This document shows, piece by piece, positions 52,190 through 62,925 of a DNA stretch of 64,000 nt (position 1 is its first letter; every line of letters starts with the position of its first letter). The translations under genes and the position numbers were made by a program. The notes beneath the pieces are model-generated. The model was not told where the DNA came from. It did no database searches and saw only the letters and a program-made list of their open reading frames with translations. Origin of the DNA: Actinomadura rifamycini DSM 43936 (GTDB taxonomy: Bacteria > Actinomycetota > Actinomycetes > Streptosporangiales > Streptosporangiaceae); contig NZ_AULB01000035.1 of assembly GCF_000425065.1 (NCBI RefSeq), forward strand, positions 20,482 through 84,481. The letters are read 5' to 3'.

Positions 52190-53272
52190 TCAGTACTCGG
52201 GCTGGTACTCGGGCATGTAGTCGGGGACGGTCGTGAGCACCTGCGGGCGCGGCTCGCTGTCCCGGGCGGACGGCTCCTCGCCGCCGGCCGAGCGGAGCAC
52301 GGCGGCGGCGCCGAGGACGGCGGCGTCCCCGGTCTCGTCGCCGACCCGCGCGCCCAGCCCGACCCGTTCCCGGATCAGCCGGTCCAGGCCGGGCAGCCGG
52401 GCGCAGCCGCCGGTCAGGGTGACGCCGACGCTCAGCAGGTCGCCGGAGACCTCGGGCCCGCAGCCGGTCAGCCCGGCCCGGATCGCCTCGATGATGCGGG
52501 TGAGCGGCGCCTCGATCGCGCGCTGCACGTCGGCGGTGGTCAGCACGACCTGGCGGGGCAGGCCGCTGGAGACGTCCCGGCCGCTCACCACGGTCTGCCG
52601 GGCGGGCCGGCGGCCCAGCGGCGGCACCGCGCCGACCTCCAGCTTGGCCTGCTCGGCGGCGGCGGTAGACAGCGCCACGCCCTGCTCCCGGCGGACGAGC
52701 CGGATGATCGCCCGGTCCATCGCCGCGCCGCCGACGGCGGCGGTGTGCGAGGTGACCAGGCCGCCGAACGCGATGACGCCCACGTCGGTGAGGTCGGCGC
52801 CGATGTTGGCGACGACGGCGACCTCCGGGCGTCCGGCGGAGGTCATGCCCATGCCGATGGCCGCGGCGATGGGGGTGGGCACCAGCGTGAGCCGCCGCGC
52901 GCCCGCCTGGTAGGCGGCGAACTGCAGGGCCCGGTAGTGCACCGGGGTCATCCCGCTCGGCACGGTCGCGACCACGCGGGGCCGCGCCATGTAGTGCTTG
53001 CGGTGGTGGTGCCGCACGAGGCGGCGCATCAGCCATTCGGCTTCGTCGGTCTCCGTCGGCGCCCCTTCCCGGATGGGGCGCACGAGGGTGACGTCGGGGT
53101 TGCGGCCCGCCATCTCCCGCGCCGGGGTCCCCAGCGCCAGGATCCGGCCCGTCTGCCGCGAACGGGCGAGCAGCGACGGCTCCCGGCAGACCACGCCGTT
53201 CTTCTCGACGTGCATCCGCACGGTCGCGCTGCCCAGGTCGATAGCGGTGTCACGGCCCGCGAAGTCCCACAT
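52190..53272 (-). CDS. MreB-like actin homologue (divergent)
   Basis: 360 aa actin-fold ATPase. Phosphate-1 loop AIDLGSATVRMH (10-21), phosphate-2 region VAVVANIGADLTDVGV, and adenosine motif TLTGGCARLPGLDRLI. MreB forms membrane-associated filaments that guide wall synthesis; in spore-forming actinomycetes relatives act in spore-wall building. This copy is not next to mreC/mreD and has a non-standard tail ending in MPEYQPEY, so it is probably an extra MreB/Mbl-like paralogue with its own role. It is divergent from the PP2C gene. Confidence 0.8.
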   Translation of the reverse strand: MWDFAGRDTAIDLGSATVRMHVEKNGVVCREPSLLARSRQTGRILALGTPAREMAGRNPDVTLVRPIREGAPTETDEAEWLMRRLVRHHHRKHYMARPRVVATVPSGMTPVHYRALQFAAYQAGARRLTLVPTPIAAAIGMGMTSAGRPEVAVVANIGADLTDVGVIAFGGLVTSHTAAVGGAAMDRAIIRLVRREQGVALSTAAAEQAKLEVGAVPPLGRRPARQTVVSGRDVSSGLPRQVVLTTADVQRAIEAPLTRIIEAIRAGLTGCGPEVSGDLLSVGVTLTGGCARLPGLDRLIRERVGLGARVGDETGDAAVLGAAAVLRSAGGEEPSARDSEPRPQVLTTVPDYMPEYQPEY

Positions 53273-53559
53273 CCGCGTCCCCTCCCCATCTCCCTGTAGT
53301 CAGTCGCATGAGCTCCGTTGATGCCCCCGCCCTCTCCGGCGATGCCCAGCACGGGGTAAGCGAATGGCAAGGTCATGGCGCGTGCGGATCCGGCATGTCC
53401 GATTCGCCGACCGCCGCGCCGGTTTCGCGCGTCCCGCAGTTCCGGGGACGTCCCAAGAGATCGCCTTCCGGCGGTGTGCGCCGCCCCACGAGCTGCTGCA
53501 ACGTCAGTGCGCATTCAAAAAGCTTGTGAAGTCTGTTCAAGCATGTTTTCCTAACACAC
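53273..53559. promoter_or_regulatory. Divergent control region of the MreB-like and PP2C genes
   Basis: 287 bases without a gene. Near the PP2C start the base composition drops (CAAAAAGCTTGTGAAG...TTTTCCTAACACAC). It includes an imperfect inverted repeat GCTTG...CAAGC at 53522-53542, a possible operator. No clear ribosome site precedes the PP2C ATG, so the transcript may have a very short leader. Confidence 0.35.
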
Positions 53560-54516
53560 ATGGCTCACCATGTACTTCGGTTCGCGGTCCGCTCGGACCT
53601 CGGACGGCGGCGGACGGCGAACGAGGACGCGGCGGTCGCCGGGCCCCGGCTGCTGGCGGTCGCCGACGGGATGGGCGGGCATCCGCACGGCGACGTCGCG
53701 AGCCGCATCGCGATCGAGGCGGTCGCCGGCGTCCCGTCCGGTCCCGGCGACCCGGCCGACGGCCTCGCGGCGGCCGTCGCGTCCGCCGCCGCCCGCCTCG
53801 ACGAGCTCGGCCGCCGCGACCCCGGGTACGCGCGGACGGGCACGACGCTCACCGCGCTGGCGTGGGACGGCGCGCGGTTCGCGGTCGCCCACATCGGCGA
53901 CTCCCGCGCCTACCTGCTGCGCGGCGGCGACCTGTTCCAGCTCACCCGCGACCACACGATGGTGCAGACGCTGGTGGACGGCGGGCAGCTCACGCCCGAG
54001 GAGGCGGCGGACCATCCGCGCGGCTCCGTCCTGGTGCGGGCGCTGCAGAGCGGCACCGCGGCGGCGCCCGACCTGTTCCGGCACGACGCGCTCCCGGGCG
54101 ACCGCTACCTGCTGTGCTCCGACGGGCTGTCCGGCCAGGTGCCGGCGGCCGCGATCCGCGACGTCCTCGCCGGGACGGACGAGCCCGCGCGGGCAGCCGA
54201 CCGGCTCGTCGACCTCGCGAACCGCGCGGGCGGCCCCGACAACATCACGTGCGTCGTCGCGGACGTCGTCCCCGGCCCGGCCGACGGGACGCCCCCGGCC
54301 GTCGCCGGCGCGGCCGCCGCAACAGACCCCGCCGCGACGGACCCCGCCGCTCACACCGCCGCGACGGGCCCCACCGCGACAGGCCCCGGCGCCCCCGGCG
54401 GGACGGCCCCCGGCGGGACGGCCCCCGGCGGGACGGGCCCCGGCCCGACCCCCGGCGGGGCGGACGCCGGCGGCGGCGGGCCGCTCGCCCGGTTCGGCCG
54501 CCTCCGCCGGGCATGA
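53560..54516 (+). CDS. PP2C-family Ser/Thr protein phosphatase
   Basis: 318 aa. Metal-binding and catalytic motifs are intact: NEDA at 21-24, VADGMGG at 34-40, HIGDSRAYLLR at 111-121, CSDGLSG at 186-192 and GPDNITCVV at 225-233. The last ~78 residues are a Pro/Gly/Thr/Ala-rich disordered tail with PGGTA repeats and no membrane helix, so the enzyme is soluble. It probably reverses phosphorylation by the kinase two genes downstream; the two flank the DNA methylase and all three run in the same direction. Confidence 0.9.
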   Translation: MAHHVLRFAVRSDLGRRRTANEDAAVAGPRLLAVADGMGGHPHGDVASRIAIEAVAGVPSGPGDPADGLAAAVASAAARLDELGRRDPGYARTGTTLTALAWDGARFAVAHIGDSRAYLLRGGDLFQLTRDHTMVQTLVDGGQLTPEEAADHPRGSVLVRALQSGTAAAPDLFRHDALPGDRYLLCSDGLSGQVPAAAIRDVLAGTDEPARAADRLVDLANRAGGPDNITCVVADVVPGPADGTPPAVAGAAAATDPAATDPAAHTAATGPTATGPGAPGGTAPGGTAPGGTGPGPTPGGADAGGGGPLARFGRLRRA

Positions 54517-54562
54517 CGCGGGCCGGCCGGGCCCGCCGTGATGATCAAGTAAAGTGGGCCGG

Positions 54563-56374
54563 ATGAGCGGGGACCCGGGCGTGACGGCGGGCGACATCGC
54601 CCGGCTCGCGGGCGTGGGACGCGCGACGGTGAGCAACTGGCGGCGCCGGCACGACGACTTCCCGCGGCCCGTCGGCGGGACCGCCACCAGCCCGCTGTTC
54701 TCCCTCGCCGACGTCGAGGGCTGGCTGCGCGCCAACGGCAAGCCGTTCGAGGTGTCGACGGGCGACCGGGTCTGGCAGCGGCTGCGGGCGTCCGGCGACG
54801 ACTTCCGCCTCGCCGACCTCCTCGGCTGGGCGGGCCTGCGGCTGCTGGAGTCGCGCGGCGACCCGCCGCCCGCGCCGTGGCCGGACGCCGCCCCCGCCGA
54901 CCCCGAGCTGGACGGGCTCCTGGACGGGCTCGCCGCCGAGCGCGGGCACCGCGCGGCGTTCGAGTTCCTCTGCGAGCAGTACGTGCGGGCGCACTCGCGG
55001 CGCCTCGTCGTCACCCGCGCCGACGTCGCGCGGCTGATGACGCGGCTGGTCCGCGCGGAGGACGGCACGCTCCTCGACCCGGCCTGCGGGCTCGGCACGC
55101 TGCCGCTCGCGGCCCCCGGCCCCCGCGCCGTCCTCGGCCAGGACGCCGACCCGGCCGCCGCGCGGATCGCCGCCGTCCGGCTCGCGCTCGCCGGGACGCC
55201 CGCCGAGGTCGCCGTCGCCGACTCGCTGCGCCGCGACGCCTTCCCGGCCGCGGCCGTCGACGCGGTGGTGTGCAACCCGCCGTACGGCGACCGCTCCTGG
55301 GGCCACGACGAGCTGACCGGCGACCCGCGCTGGGAGTACGGGCTGCCGCCCCGCGGCGAACCCGAACTCGCCTGGGCGCAGCACTGCCTGGCGCACCTGC
55401 GGCCGGGCGGGCTCGCCGCGGTGCTGCTGCCGTCCGCGGTGGCGGGCCGCCGCCCCGGCCGCCGCATCCGCGGCAACCTGCTGCGCGCCGGGGCGCTGCG
55501 CGCCGTGCTGACGCTGGCGCCCGGCGGCCCGGACCTGTGGCTGCTGCGGCGCCCCGAGCCGGGCGGCGCGCCGCCCGCGCGCATCCTGCTGCTGGACGCC
55601 GACGGCGACCTCGGGCGCGCCGAGCGCGCGTGGGAGCGGCACGTGCGGGACGGCGCGGACGACCACACGGTCGCCGTCGTGGACCTGCTCGACGACGAGG
55701 TCGACGTGAGCCCCGCGCGGCACCGTCCGGTGCGCAGCGGCCCCGCGTTCGGCCGCCGGTTCACCGATGCGCTCGACCGGCTCACCGCGGCCGCGCCCGC
55801 CCCGCCGGACGTCGAGCTGCTGGAGGAGCGCCGCCCGCCGCCCGTCACGACGATCGCCGAGCTGGCGAAGGCGGGCGTCGTGGACGTCCGGCACGCCCCC
55901 GCCCGGCTGCCCGCCGGCGGCGACGTGCCCGTGCTCACCGCCGGCGACCTGTCCGCCGGGACGGCGCCGTCCGGCGGCGCCGCCGACGGCCCCGGCCTCA
56001 CGCTGCTGGAACCCGGCGACGTCGTCGCGACCGCCGCCGGGCCGGCGCGCGTCGTCACCGCCGAAGCCGCCGGCGCGGCGCTCGGGCCGTACCTCACCCT
56101 GTACCGGCCGGACCCCGAGCGGCTCGACCCGCACTTCCTGGCCGGCTTCCTCACCTTCGCCCACCTGCGCACCGGGACCGGGTCGAGCCGCATGGACCTG
56201 CGTCGCGCGCGGCTGCCCCGGCTGCCCCTCGACGGCCAGCGCGACTACGGGCGCGCGTTCCAGGACCTCGTCCGGCTCACGGAGACATTGCGGGAGATGT
56301 CCTCATTGGGGGAGGCGCTGGTTCGGCTAAGCTTCGACGGGCTCGTGGACGGCCACCTGCGCCCCCGACGCTGA
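54563..56374 (+). CDS. HTH-fused N6-adenine DNA methyltransferase with S-subunit-like C-terminus
   Basis: 603 aa. An N-terminal excisionase/MerR-like helix-turn-helix (about 8-58: AGDIARLAGVGRATVSNWRR) is followed by a HsdM-type domain with SAM motif LLDPACGLGTL (170-180) and catalytic NPPY at 238-241. The C-terminal ~170 residues (VPVLTAGDLSAG, LEPGDVVATAAGPARVV, RARLPRLPLDGQ) resemble a type I specificity-subunit target-recognition half. Type I M and S functions thus appear fused. There is no restriction subunit nearby. ATG 54563 is preferred; a GTG at 54554 is possible. Neither has a ribosome site, so the mRNA may be leaderless. Confidence 0.85.
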   Translation: MSGDPGVTAGDIARLAGVGRATVSNWRRRHDDFPRPVGGTATSPLFSLADVEGWLRANGKPFEVSTGDRVWQRLRASGDDFRLADLLGWAGLRLLESRGDPPPAPWPDAAPADPELDGLLDGLAAERGHRAAFEFLCEQYVRAHSRRLVVTRADVARLMTRLVRAEDGTLLDPACGLGTLPLAAPGPRAVLGQDADPAAARIAAVRLALAGTPAEVAVADSLRRDAFPAAAVDAVVCNPPYGDRSWGHDELTGDPRWEYGLPPRGEPELAWAQHCLAHLRPGGLAAVLLPSAVAGRRPGRRIRGNLLRAGALRAVLTLAPGGPDLWLLRRPEPGGAPPARILLLDADGDLGRAERAWERHVRDGADDHTVAVVDLLDDEVDVSPARHRPVRSGPAFGRRFTDALDRLTAAAPAPPDVELLEERRPPPVTTIAELAKAGVVDVRHAPARLPAGGDVPVLTAGDLSAGTAPSGGAADGPGLTLLEPGDVVATAAGPARVVTAEAAGAALGPYLTLYRPDPERLDPHFLAGFLTFAHLRTGTGSSRMDLRRARLPRLPLDGQRDYGRAFQDLVRLTETLREMSSLGEALVRLSFDGLVDGHLRPRR

Positions 56375-56417
56375 CGGTGTCCCGGCACCGACGCGCGGCC
56401 GACGCCCTGGGAGGACC

Positions 56418-57323
56418 ATGCTCATCGCCGACAGGTATGAGCTCGACGAGCTCCCTCTCGGCCGCGGCGGGATGGGCGCCGTCTACGCCGGCCACGACAC
56501 CCGGCTCGACCGCCGCGTGGCGGTGAAGTTCCTCGAACTGCCCGGCGGCTCGGACGGCGAGCCGGAGCGCCGCTTCGTCCGCGAGGCGCGCATCCTCGCC
56601 CGGCTCGAGCACGCCGGCGCCCCGACGCTCTACGACTTCGGCACCTTCGACCAGCGGCTCTACCAGGTGATGCAGTTCATCGACGGGGTCACGGTCGCCG
56701 ACCTGATCGCCGAGCACGGGCCCGTCCCGGTGCCGTGGGCGGCCGCAATCATCGCGCAGGCCGCCGCCGTCCTGACCGCCGCGCACGCGCTGTCGATCCG
56801 GCACCGCGACCTCAAGCCGACGAACCTGATGCTGTGCCCGGACGGCGGCGTGAAGGTCCTGGACTTCGGGCTCGCCGTCCTCGGGGAGGCCGACGTCGCC
56901 CACTTCACCCGGCACGGCCAGCTCCTCGGGACGCCCGCGTACATGGCGCCCGAGCAGATCGAGCAGGGCGTCGCCGGGCCGCGGAGCGACCTGTACGCGC
57001 TGGGCTGCGTGCTGCACGAGATGCTCACCGGACGGCAGCTGTTCGCCGGGCCCACCGCGTACGCGGTGTTCGACAAGCACGTCCGCGAACGCCCGCCGGA
57101 CGTCGCGGGCGTGCCGGCCGCGCTGAACGCCGTCGTCCAGGACCTGCTGGAGAAGAAGCCCGAGAACCGGCCCGCCGACGCCCCGGCGCTGTACGAGCGG
57201 GTTCGGCCGTTCGCGGGCGCGCTCCCGATGCTCCCCGGATTCCTCGAGCCCGCGTCGACCCCCAGCCCGGGACGCATGTACGCGCGGATCGTCGGCCGGG
57301 TCCTCGCCGACGCCTCCGGCTGA
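56418..57323 (+). CDS. Soluble Ser/Thr protein kinase
   Basis: 301 aa, kinase domain only. Gly-loop GRGGMGAVY (15-23), Lys37 in VAVKFLE, catalytic loop HRDLKPTN (129-136), DFG at 149-151 and GTPAYMAPEQ. There is no membrane helix or PASTA/sensor domain, unlike PknB-type kinases. GGGAGGACC precedes the ATG. It shares strand and spacing with the methylase and PP2C genes, which suggests that methylase activity or a partner is controlled by phosphorylation. That link is inferred from position only. Confidence 0.9.
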   Translation: MLIADRYELDELPLGRGGMGAVYAGHDTRLDRRVAVKFLELPGGSDGEPERRFVREARILARLEHAGAPTLYDFGTFDQRLYQVMQFIDGVTVADLIAEHGPVPVPWAAAIIAQAAAVLTAAHALSIRHRDLKPTNLMLCPDGGVKVLDFGLAVLGEADVAHFTRHGQLLGTPAYMAPEQIEQGVAGPRSDLYALGCVLHEMLTGRQLFAGPTAYAVFDKHVRERPPDVAGVPAALNAVVQDLLEKKPENRPADAPALYERVRPFAGALPMLPGFLEPASTPSPGRMYARIVGRVLADASG

Positions 57324-57354
57324 CCCGCCCGGCGGTGCGGTCGGGCCCGTGCGG

Positions 57355-57396
57355 GGCGACGGGGTCGGGCCGGTGCGTGCGGCCGGCCCCGTCGCC
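57355..57396. terminator. Hairpin between the convergent kinase and NlpC/P60 genes
   Basis: GGCGACGGGG (57355-57364) pairs with CCCCGTCGCC (57387-57396), and inner CCGG/CCGG bases could extend the stem. It lies 32 bases after the kinase stop. The rest of 57324-57528 is GC-rich and shows nothing else. Confidence 0.5.
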
Positions 57397-57528
57397 GAAC
57401 CCCGGGGCCGCTCCGGCCGCCCCGGGTGCGGGCGCGGCGGCGCGGGCCGGGCGGATGGTCGGCCCGCGCTCGGACGGAGCGCGGCGTGGTCGTCCGTGGC
57501 GGCGCCGCGCGGCGGCGGCGCGGGCCGT

Positions 57529-58539
57529 CTAGTGCGGACGGTGTCCCGGTGCGGTCATCGGTGCGGCCGACTGCGCGACGGCGGCCCAGTAGTCGAATCC
57601 GGCCGGCCGCGTCGGCCAGTGGTAGGTCCCGGCGGCCTTCGCGGCCATCTTGCCGGAGTGGTGCTCGGACGGCGGGTTCTTCGCCGGAGCGTGGTTCGGC
57701 TTTCCTGGCCGCGCGGGCGGTTCCGCGTGCTGCGCGTCGCCGGCGGGCGAGCCGATCGGGGGTTTGGCGGGGGGTGGGGATGCGTGCTGGGCGAAGTGCG
57801 GATCGGCGGGGGTCCGCGTCTTATCGGGCGGCGCCCCGGCGGGCTTCTCGCTCATCCGGTCGATCTTCTCGGCGAGTTCCTTGATCTCCACCGGGAATTC
57901 GCGCTTTTCCGGTGCGCCGGGTCTCACCGCTCCGGCGAACTGTTTCTTCCGCCGCTTGGTGAGTTTGTTGATCCGCACCCGTTCGCCGGAGTTCGGGGCA
58001 TGTAGATATCGGTCATCTCCGACGTACATCCCGACGTGCCCGCGATTTCGGAAGAAAACGAGGTCGCCGGGTTTCAGATTCTTCAGCTTCACCTTGCGGT
58101 CGATCTTGCGGTACTGCGCGTAGGTGACCCGCGGGATCCGGACGCCGGCCTCCCGCCAGGCGGCCATCACCAGGCCGGAGCAGTCGTAGGCGCTCGGGCC
58201 CTCGGCGCCCCACCGGTACGGCTTGCCGATCTGCTTCTTGGCGAACCGCACCGCCTTCCGCGCCTTGTCTTCCTGCCGCTCCACCTTCGTCCGGTACGCG
58301 TCGTAGTCCTTGACCTTCTTGGTGGTGGCCGCGTCCAGGTTGAGGCTCTCCAGCGCGGAGCGGTTCAGCTCCGCCCGCGCGAGGCCGCCGAAGGGGAGCG
58401 CGAGCGCCAGCCCGGCGGCGGTCATGGTGAGGGCGGCCCGGCCGCCCTGTTTTCGAAGGGCCGGACCGCTCTTGCGCGGACGGCCGGAACATGATCGGTC
58501 CCGGCCGGTTCCCCGGTCGGCGCTGCGTGCGATGGGCAT
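57529..58539 (-). CDS. Secreted NlpC/P60 peptidoglycan endopeptidase
   Basis: 336 aa. The basic N-terminus is followed by a hydrophobic signal segment (AALTMTAAGLALALPFGGLA, about 35-54). A short helical linker precedes the NlpC/P60 domain (about 93-195) with Cys120 in YDCSGLVMAAW, His168 in GHVGMYVG and His180 as third residue. The C-terminal ~130 residues are Pro/Lys/His-rich and disordered, possibly wall-binding. It would cleave stem peptides in the cell wall. GGAG six bases before the ATG at 58539 sets the start. Confidence 0.88.
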   Translation of the reverse strand: MPIARSADRGTGRDRSCSGRPRKSGPALRKQGGRAALTMTAAGLALALPFGGLARAELNRSALESLNLDAATTKKVKDYDAYRTKVERQEDKARKAVRFAKKQIGKPYRWGAEGPSAYDCSGLVMAAWREAGVRIPRVTYAQYRKIDRKVKLKNLKPGDLVFFRNRGHVGMYVGDDRYLHAPNSGERVRINKLTKRRKKQFAGAVRPGAPEKREFPVEIKELAEKIDRMSEKPAGAPPDKTRTPADPHFAQHASPPPAKPPIGSPAGDAQHAEPPARPGKPNHAPAKNPPSEHHSGKMAAKAAGTYHWPTRPAGFDYWAAVAQSAAPMTAPGHRPH

Positions 58540-58692
58540 TCGGTTCTCCGTTTCCGTTCGCCGCCGGTCCGGACGACCGGCTGATCTTGCCTGCGACGGT
58601 TCGGGTACCCGCTGATCGGGCGCGAATTGGGCGAGCAAGCCGATTTTGCGTGATCATGGCGGCTCATTAGCGGGCATGATCGGTGTCTTTGA

Positions 58693-60125
58693 TCAAACGG
58701 TCAGATGGGCGAGCGAGCCGAGCGGAACCGGCAGCCACGCGGGACGGTGCCGCGCCTCGTAGCGCACCTCGTACACCGCCTTCTCGAACTCGAAGGCGCG
58801 CAGCAGCGCCGCGTGCGCCGCCGGGTCCGGGCCGCCGCCGGCCGCGTACCCGCGGCAGAACGCGGCCCGGTTGCGCGCCGCCCACGCCTGCGCGCGCGTC
58901 TGCAGCCGCGGGCCGGACTCCGGCGGCACGGTCCCGGGCTTGGCGATGAGGAACCGCGCCGCGTACTCGAACGACCGCAGCATCCCCGCGACGTCCCGCA
59001 GCGGGTGCGCGAGGGCGCGGCGCTCGTCCTGGGAGCGGGCCGGCTCGCCCTCGAAGTCGAGCAGCGTCCAGCCCGACTCGGTGCGCAGCACCTGCCCCAG
59101 GTGGTAGTCGCCGTGGACGCGCTGGACGGACAGCGGGTCGGCCAGCGCGGCCAGCTCCACGAACGCGGCGGTCAGCGCCTTCGCGTGCGGCGCCAGCTCG
59201 GGGACGGTGCGGCACGTGGCGGTCAGCTCCCCGTTCATCCGCGCCGCCATCGCCCGGACGTCGCGCGCGGCGACCGTCTCCACCCCGAACGCGTCCGCCA
59301 GCGCCCCGTGCACCTCGGCCGTCGCCGCGCCGAGCCGCTGCGCCTCCGCCGCGAAGTCGCCCCCGGCGGCGCTCGCGTCCAGCTCCGCCCACTCGTCCTC
59401 GCCGGGCGCGGGCGTGTGCGCGTACCAGTCGCGGACGCTCGCGATCGCGAGGCTCCACCCGTCCGCGCCGGTGTGCAGGTAGTCCGACAGCAGCCCGAGC
59501 GTCACCGGCTCCGCGCCGCCGCCGCGTCCGGGGGCCAGCTCGAACCAGCCGAGGACGGCCGGGACGTGCGCGCAGCCGTCGCGGGTCAGCGCGAGGTTGA
59601 CCTCCAGGTCGAGGTTCACGCCGCGGCTGAGCCGCCGGAACAGCTTGCAGATGTGGGCGTCGCCGAACAGCAGCGACGTGTTGCTCTGCTCGCCGGTGAT
59701 GGGCAGGCTCGCCAGGTCGGTGCGGATGCGGGCGCCGGGCACGCGGTGGAACCGCAGCGGCCCCACCGTCGCCCCGTCCGCGAGGTCGGCCAGCAGCGTC
59801 CGGGTCAGGTCGGGGTCGAACGCGGCGTCGTACAGCCGCGCCTTCGGCTCGTCCCGCCCGTCCGCGGCCACCTCGATCTCGGCGTGCCGCAGCCGCCCGG
59901 GCAGGTCCCGCCGGACGCCCAGCAGGACCTGGTACCGGTCGGTGGCTCCGTCCTGGGTGACGTCGAGGACGAGGTGGTGCAGGCCGGGGTCGCCCGGCCG
60001 CAGCTCGGTGGCGGAGCCGATCGACAGCCCGTCGATGCGGCGGCCGTCCTTGCCGCCGAACCACCGCTGCCGGGGCAGCCACCGCGCGATGCTGCGGACG
60101 AGGACCGCGTCGGACGGCAGCACGG

Positions 60126-60129
<4 letters not shown>
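58693..60129 (-). CDS. mak: Maltokinase (Mak/Pep2-type)
   Basis: 478 aa. Phosphorylates maltose to maltose-1-phosphate, the substrate of GlgE. The aminoglycoside-phosphotransferase-like catalytic core shows VHGDYHLGQVLR and LLDFEGEPAR. The N-terminal cap contains LPRQRWFGGKDGR, typical of Pep2/Mak. The GTG at 60129 overlaps the TreS stop (GTGA), and TreS and Mak are known to form a complex. No glgB follows, unlike many actinomycete versions of the operon. Confidence 0.92.
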
Positions 60130-62027
<1,898 letters not shown>

Positions 62028-62507
62028 GACCCACCCCGCTGTGTTGGAGATACCTAGATCAGCAATGCCCGCGCGCCGCTCGGGCGACGTTCCCGGACGG
62101 CAACCATCCGTAAAAATCTGCGTACGCATCGTGACCGTCCCCCGTGTTTCGGGGCCGTGCCGCACGGCGTGCCGGGAGGACCGCAGCGTCCCCGGCCGGT
62201 AGATCCGCGGCGCGGCCGATCTACGGGCCGCCCGCGCGGCCGGGGCGCTCCGGGACGCCCGCGCCCGGTCCGGGGCGGGCGCGCGGAAAAAGGCGGCAAA
62301 AAGGCGGTGCGGAACGGCCGTGACACTGGCGCGGACGGCCCGGAATGCTTGCCGCGCGACGGTTGTGTCATGTCCGGGTTTTTAGGTTCGTGGCTTTTTC
62401 TGGCGCATGCCGGGGGTAGGTCATTTCCAAGCTCAGCACATGCCGCGCGGCAGCTGACGACAGTTCGGGCGGAAACAAATGTTTCGTCCAAAGCGATCGG
62501 AGGGACA
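62028..62507. promoter_or_regulatory. 480-base divergent control region between treS and the STAS operon
   Basis: No gene. It holds a 10-bp perfect palindrome TGCGTACGCA (62119-62128), a 12-bp inverted repeat described separately, and an AT-rich stretch (GGTTTTTAGGTTCGTGGCTTTTTC) at 62380-62403. Closer to the plus-strand gene is GAAACAAATGTTTC (62472-62485), two 6-bp arms with a 2-base spacer. These are candidate promoter and operator elements; none matches a known regulator box that I can name. Confidence 0.4.
62194..62229. repeat. 12-bp inverted repeat in the treS/STAS intergenic region
   Basis: GGCCGGTAGATC (62194-62205) and GATCTACGGGCC (62218-62229) are complementary with one mismatch, separated by 12 bases. 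It could be an operator or a terminator-like hairpin. Confidence 0.5.
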
Positions 62508-62924
62508 GTGGAGCGCTGGGAGAAGTCGCCATCGGTCGTACCGACGCGCGATGACGTCGTACCGACGCGCGACGACCTCGTGACCCGGCTGCGCGCCCGA
62601 TTCGCCGGTATTCCGGCGGAACGCGTGCGCCGTTGCGTGGACGACCTGTGGTGCTGCTGCACGCACATCGGGGTGCGGCCCGAGGAACGGACCATCGAGC
62701 GCCTCGCGGCGTCCCGGCTCACGGGCGTCGAGCGGGGCGCGCGCCCGCCGCACCCGGACGGGAAGCGGGGGTACGGGTCGCCCGTGTCCGAAGCTCCCGG
62801 GAAACGGCCGCCGGGCGTGGCCGCGACACCGCCCGCGCCGCCGCTGCCGCCGCGCACGCGCACCGACCTGACCGCTCCGCCCGCCCCGGCCCGCGCGGCC
62901 GCGCGAACCCCGATCGGGATGTGA
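62508..62924 (+). CDS. Small helical protein, possible three-helix-bundle dimerisation domain
   Basis: 138 aa. The GTG at 62508 follows GGAGGG. Residues ~8-62 look like a compact helical domain (DDLVTRLRARFAGIPAERV, then VDDLWCCCTHIGV with a Cys triplet). The remainder is a Pro/Arg/Ala-rich tail. The helical part resembles short actinomycete domains annotated as three-helix bundles; I cannot confirm this. The stop is one base before the STAS gene's ATG, so they are co-transcribed. A 21-bp DNA duplication near the start doubles VVPTRDD. Confidence 0.55.
   Translation: MERWEKSPSVVPTRDDVVPTRDDLVTRLRARFAGIPAERVRRCVDDLWCCCTHIGVRPEERTIERLAASRLTGVERGARPPHPDGKRGYGSPVSEAPGKRPPGVAATPPAPPLPPRTRTDLTAPPAPARAAARTPIGM
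62535..62576 (+). repeat. 21-bp tandem duplication in the small helical protein gene
   Basis: Two copies (62535-62555 and 62556-62576) differ by one base (GATGAC versus GACGAC) and encode VVPTRDD twice in frame. Confidence 0.9.
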
Positions 62925-62925
62925 C

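Noticed and set aside
53560..57323. Canonical Pgl or BREX phage-resistance locus
   Set aside because: No PglZ-type phosphatase, no PglY/BrxC-like large ATPase, and the kinase is a simple soluble domain. Only the general kinase-methylase-phosphatase theme matches.
62380..62430. SigB/SigF-like promoter (GTTT...GGGTA) upstream of the STAS pair
   Set aside because: GTTTTT and GGGGTAGG are present, but the spacing and sequence do not fit the consensus well enough to call.
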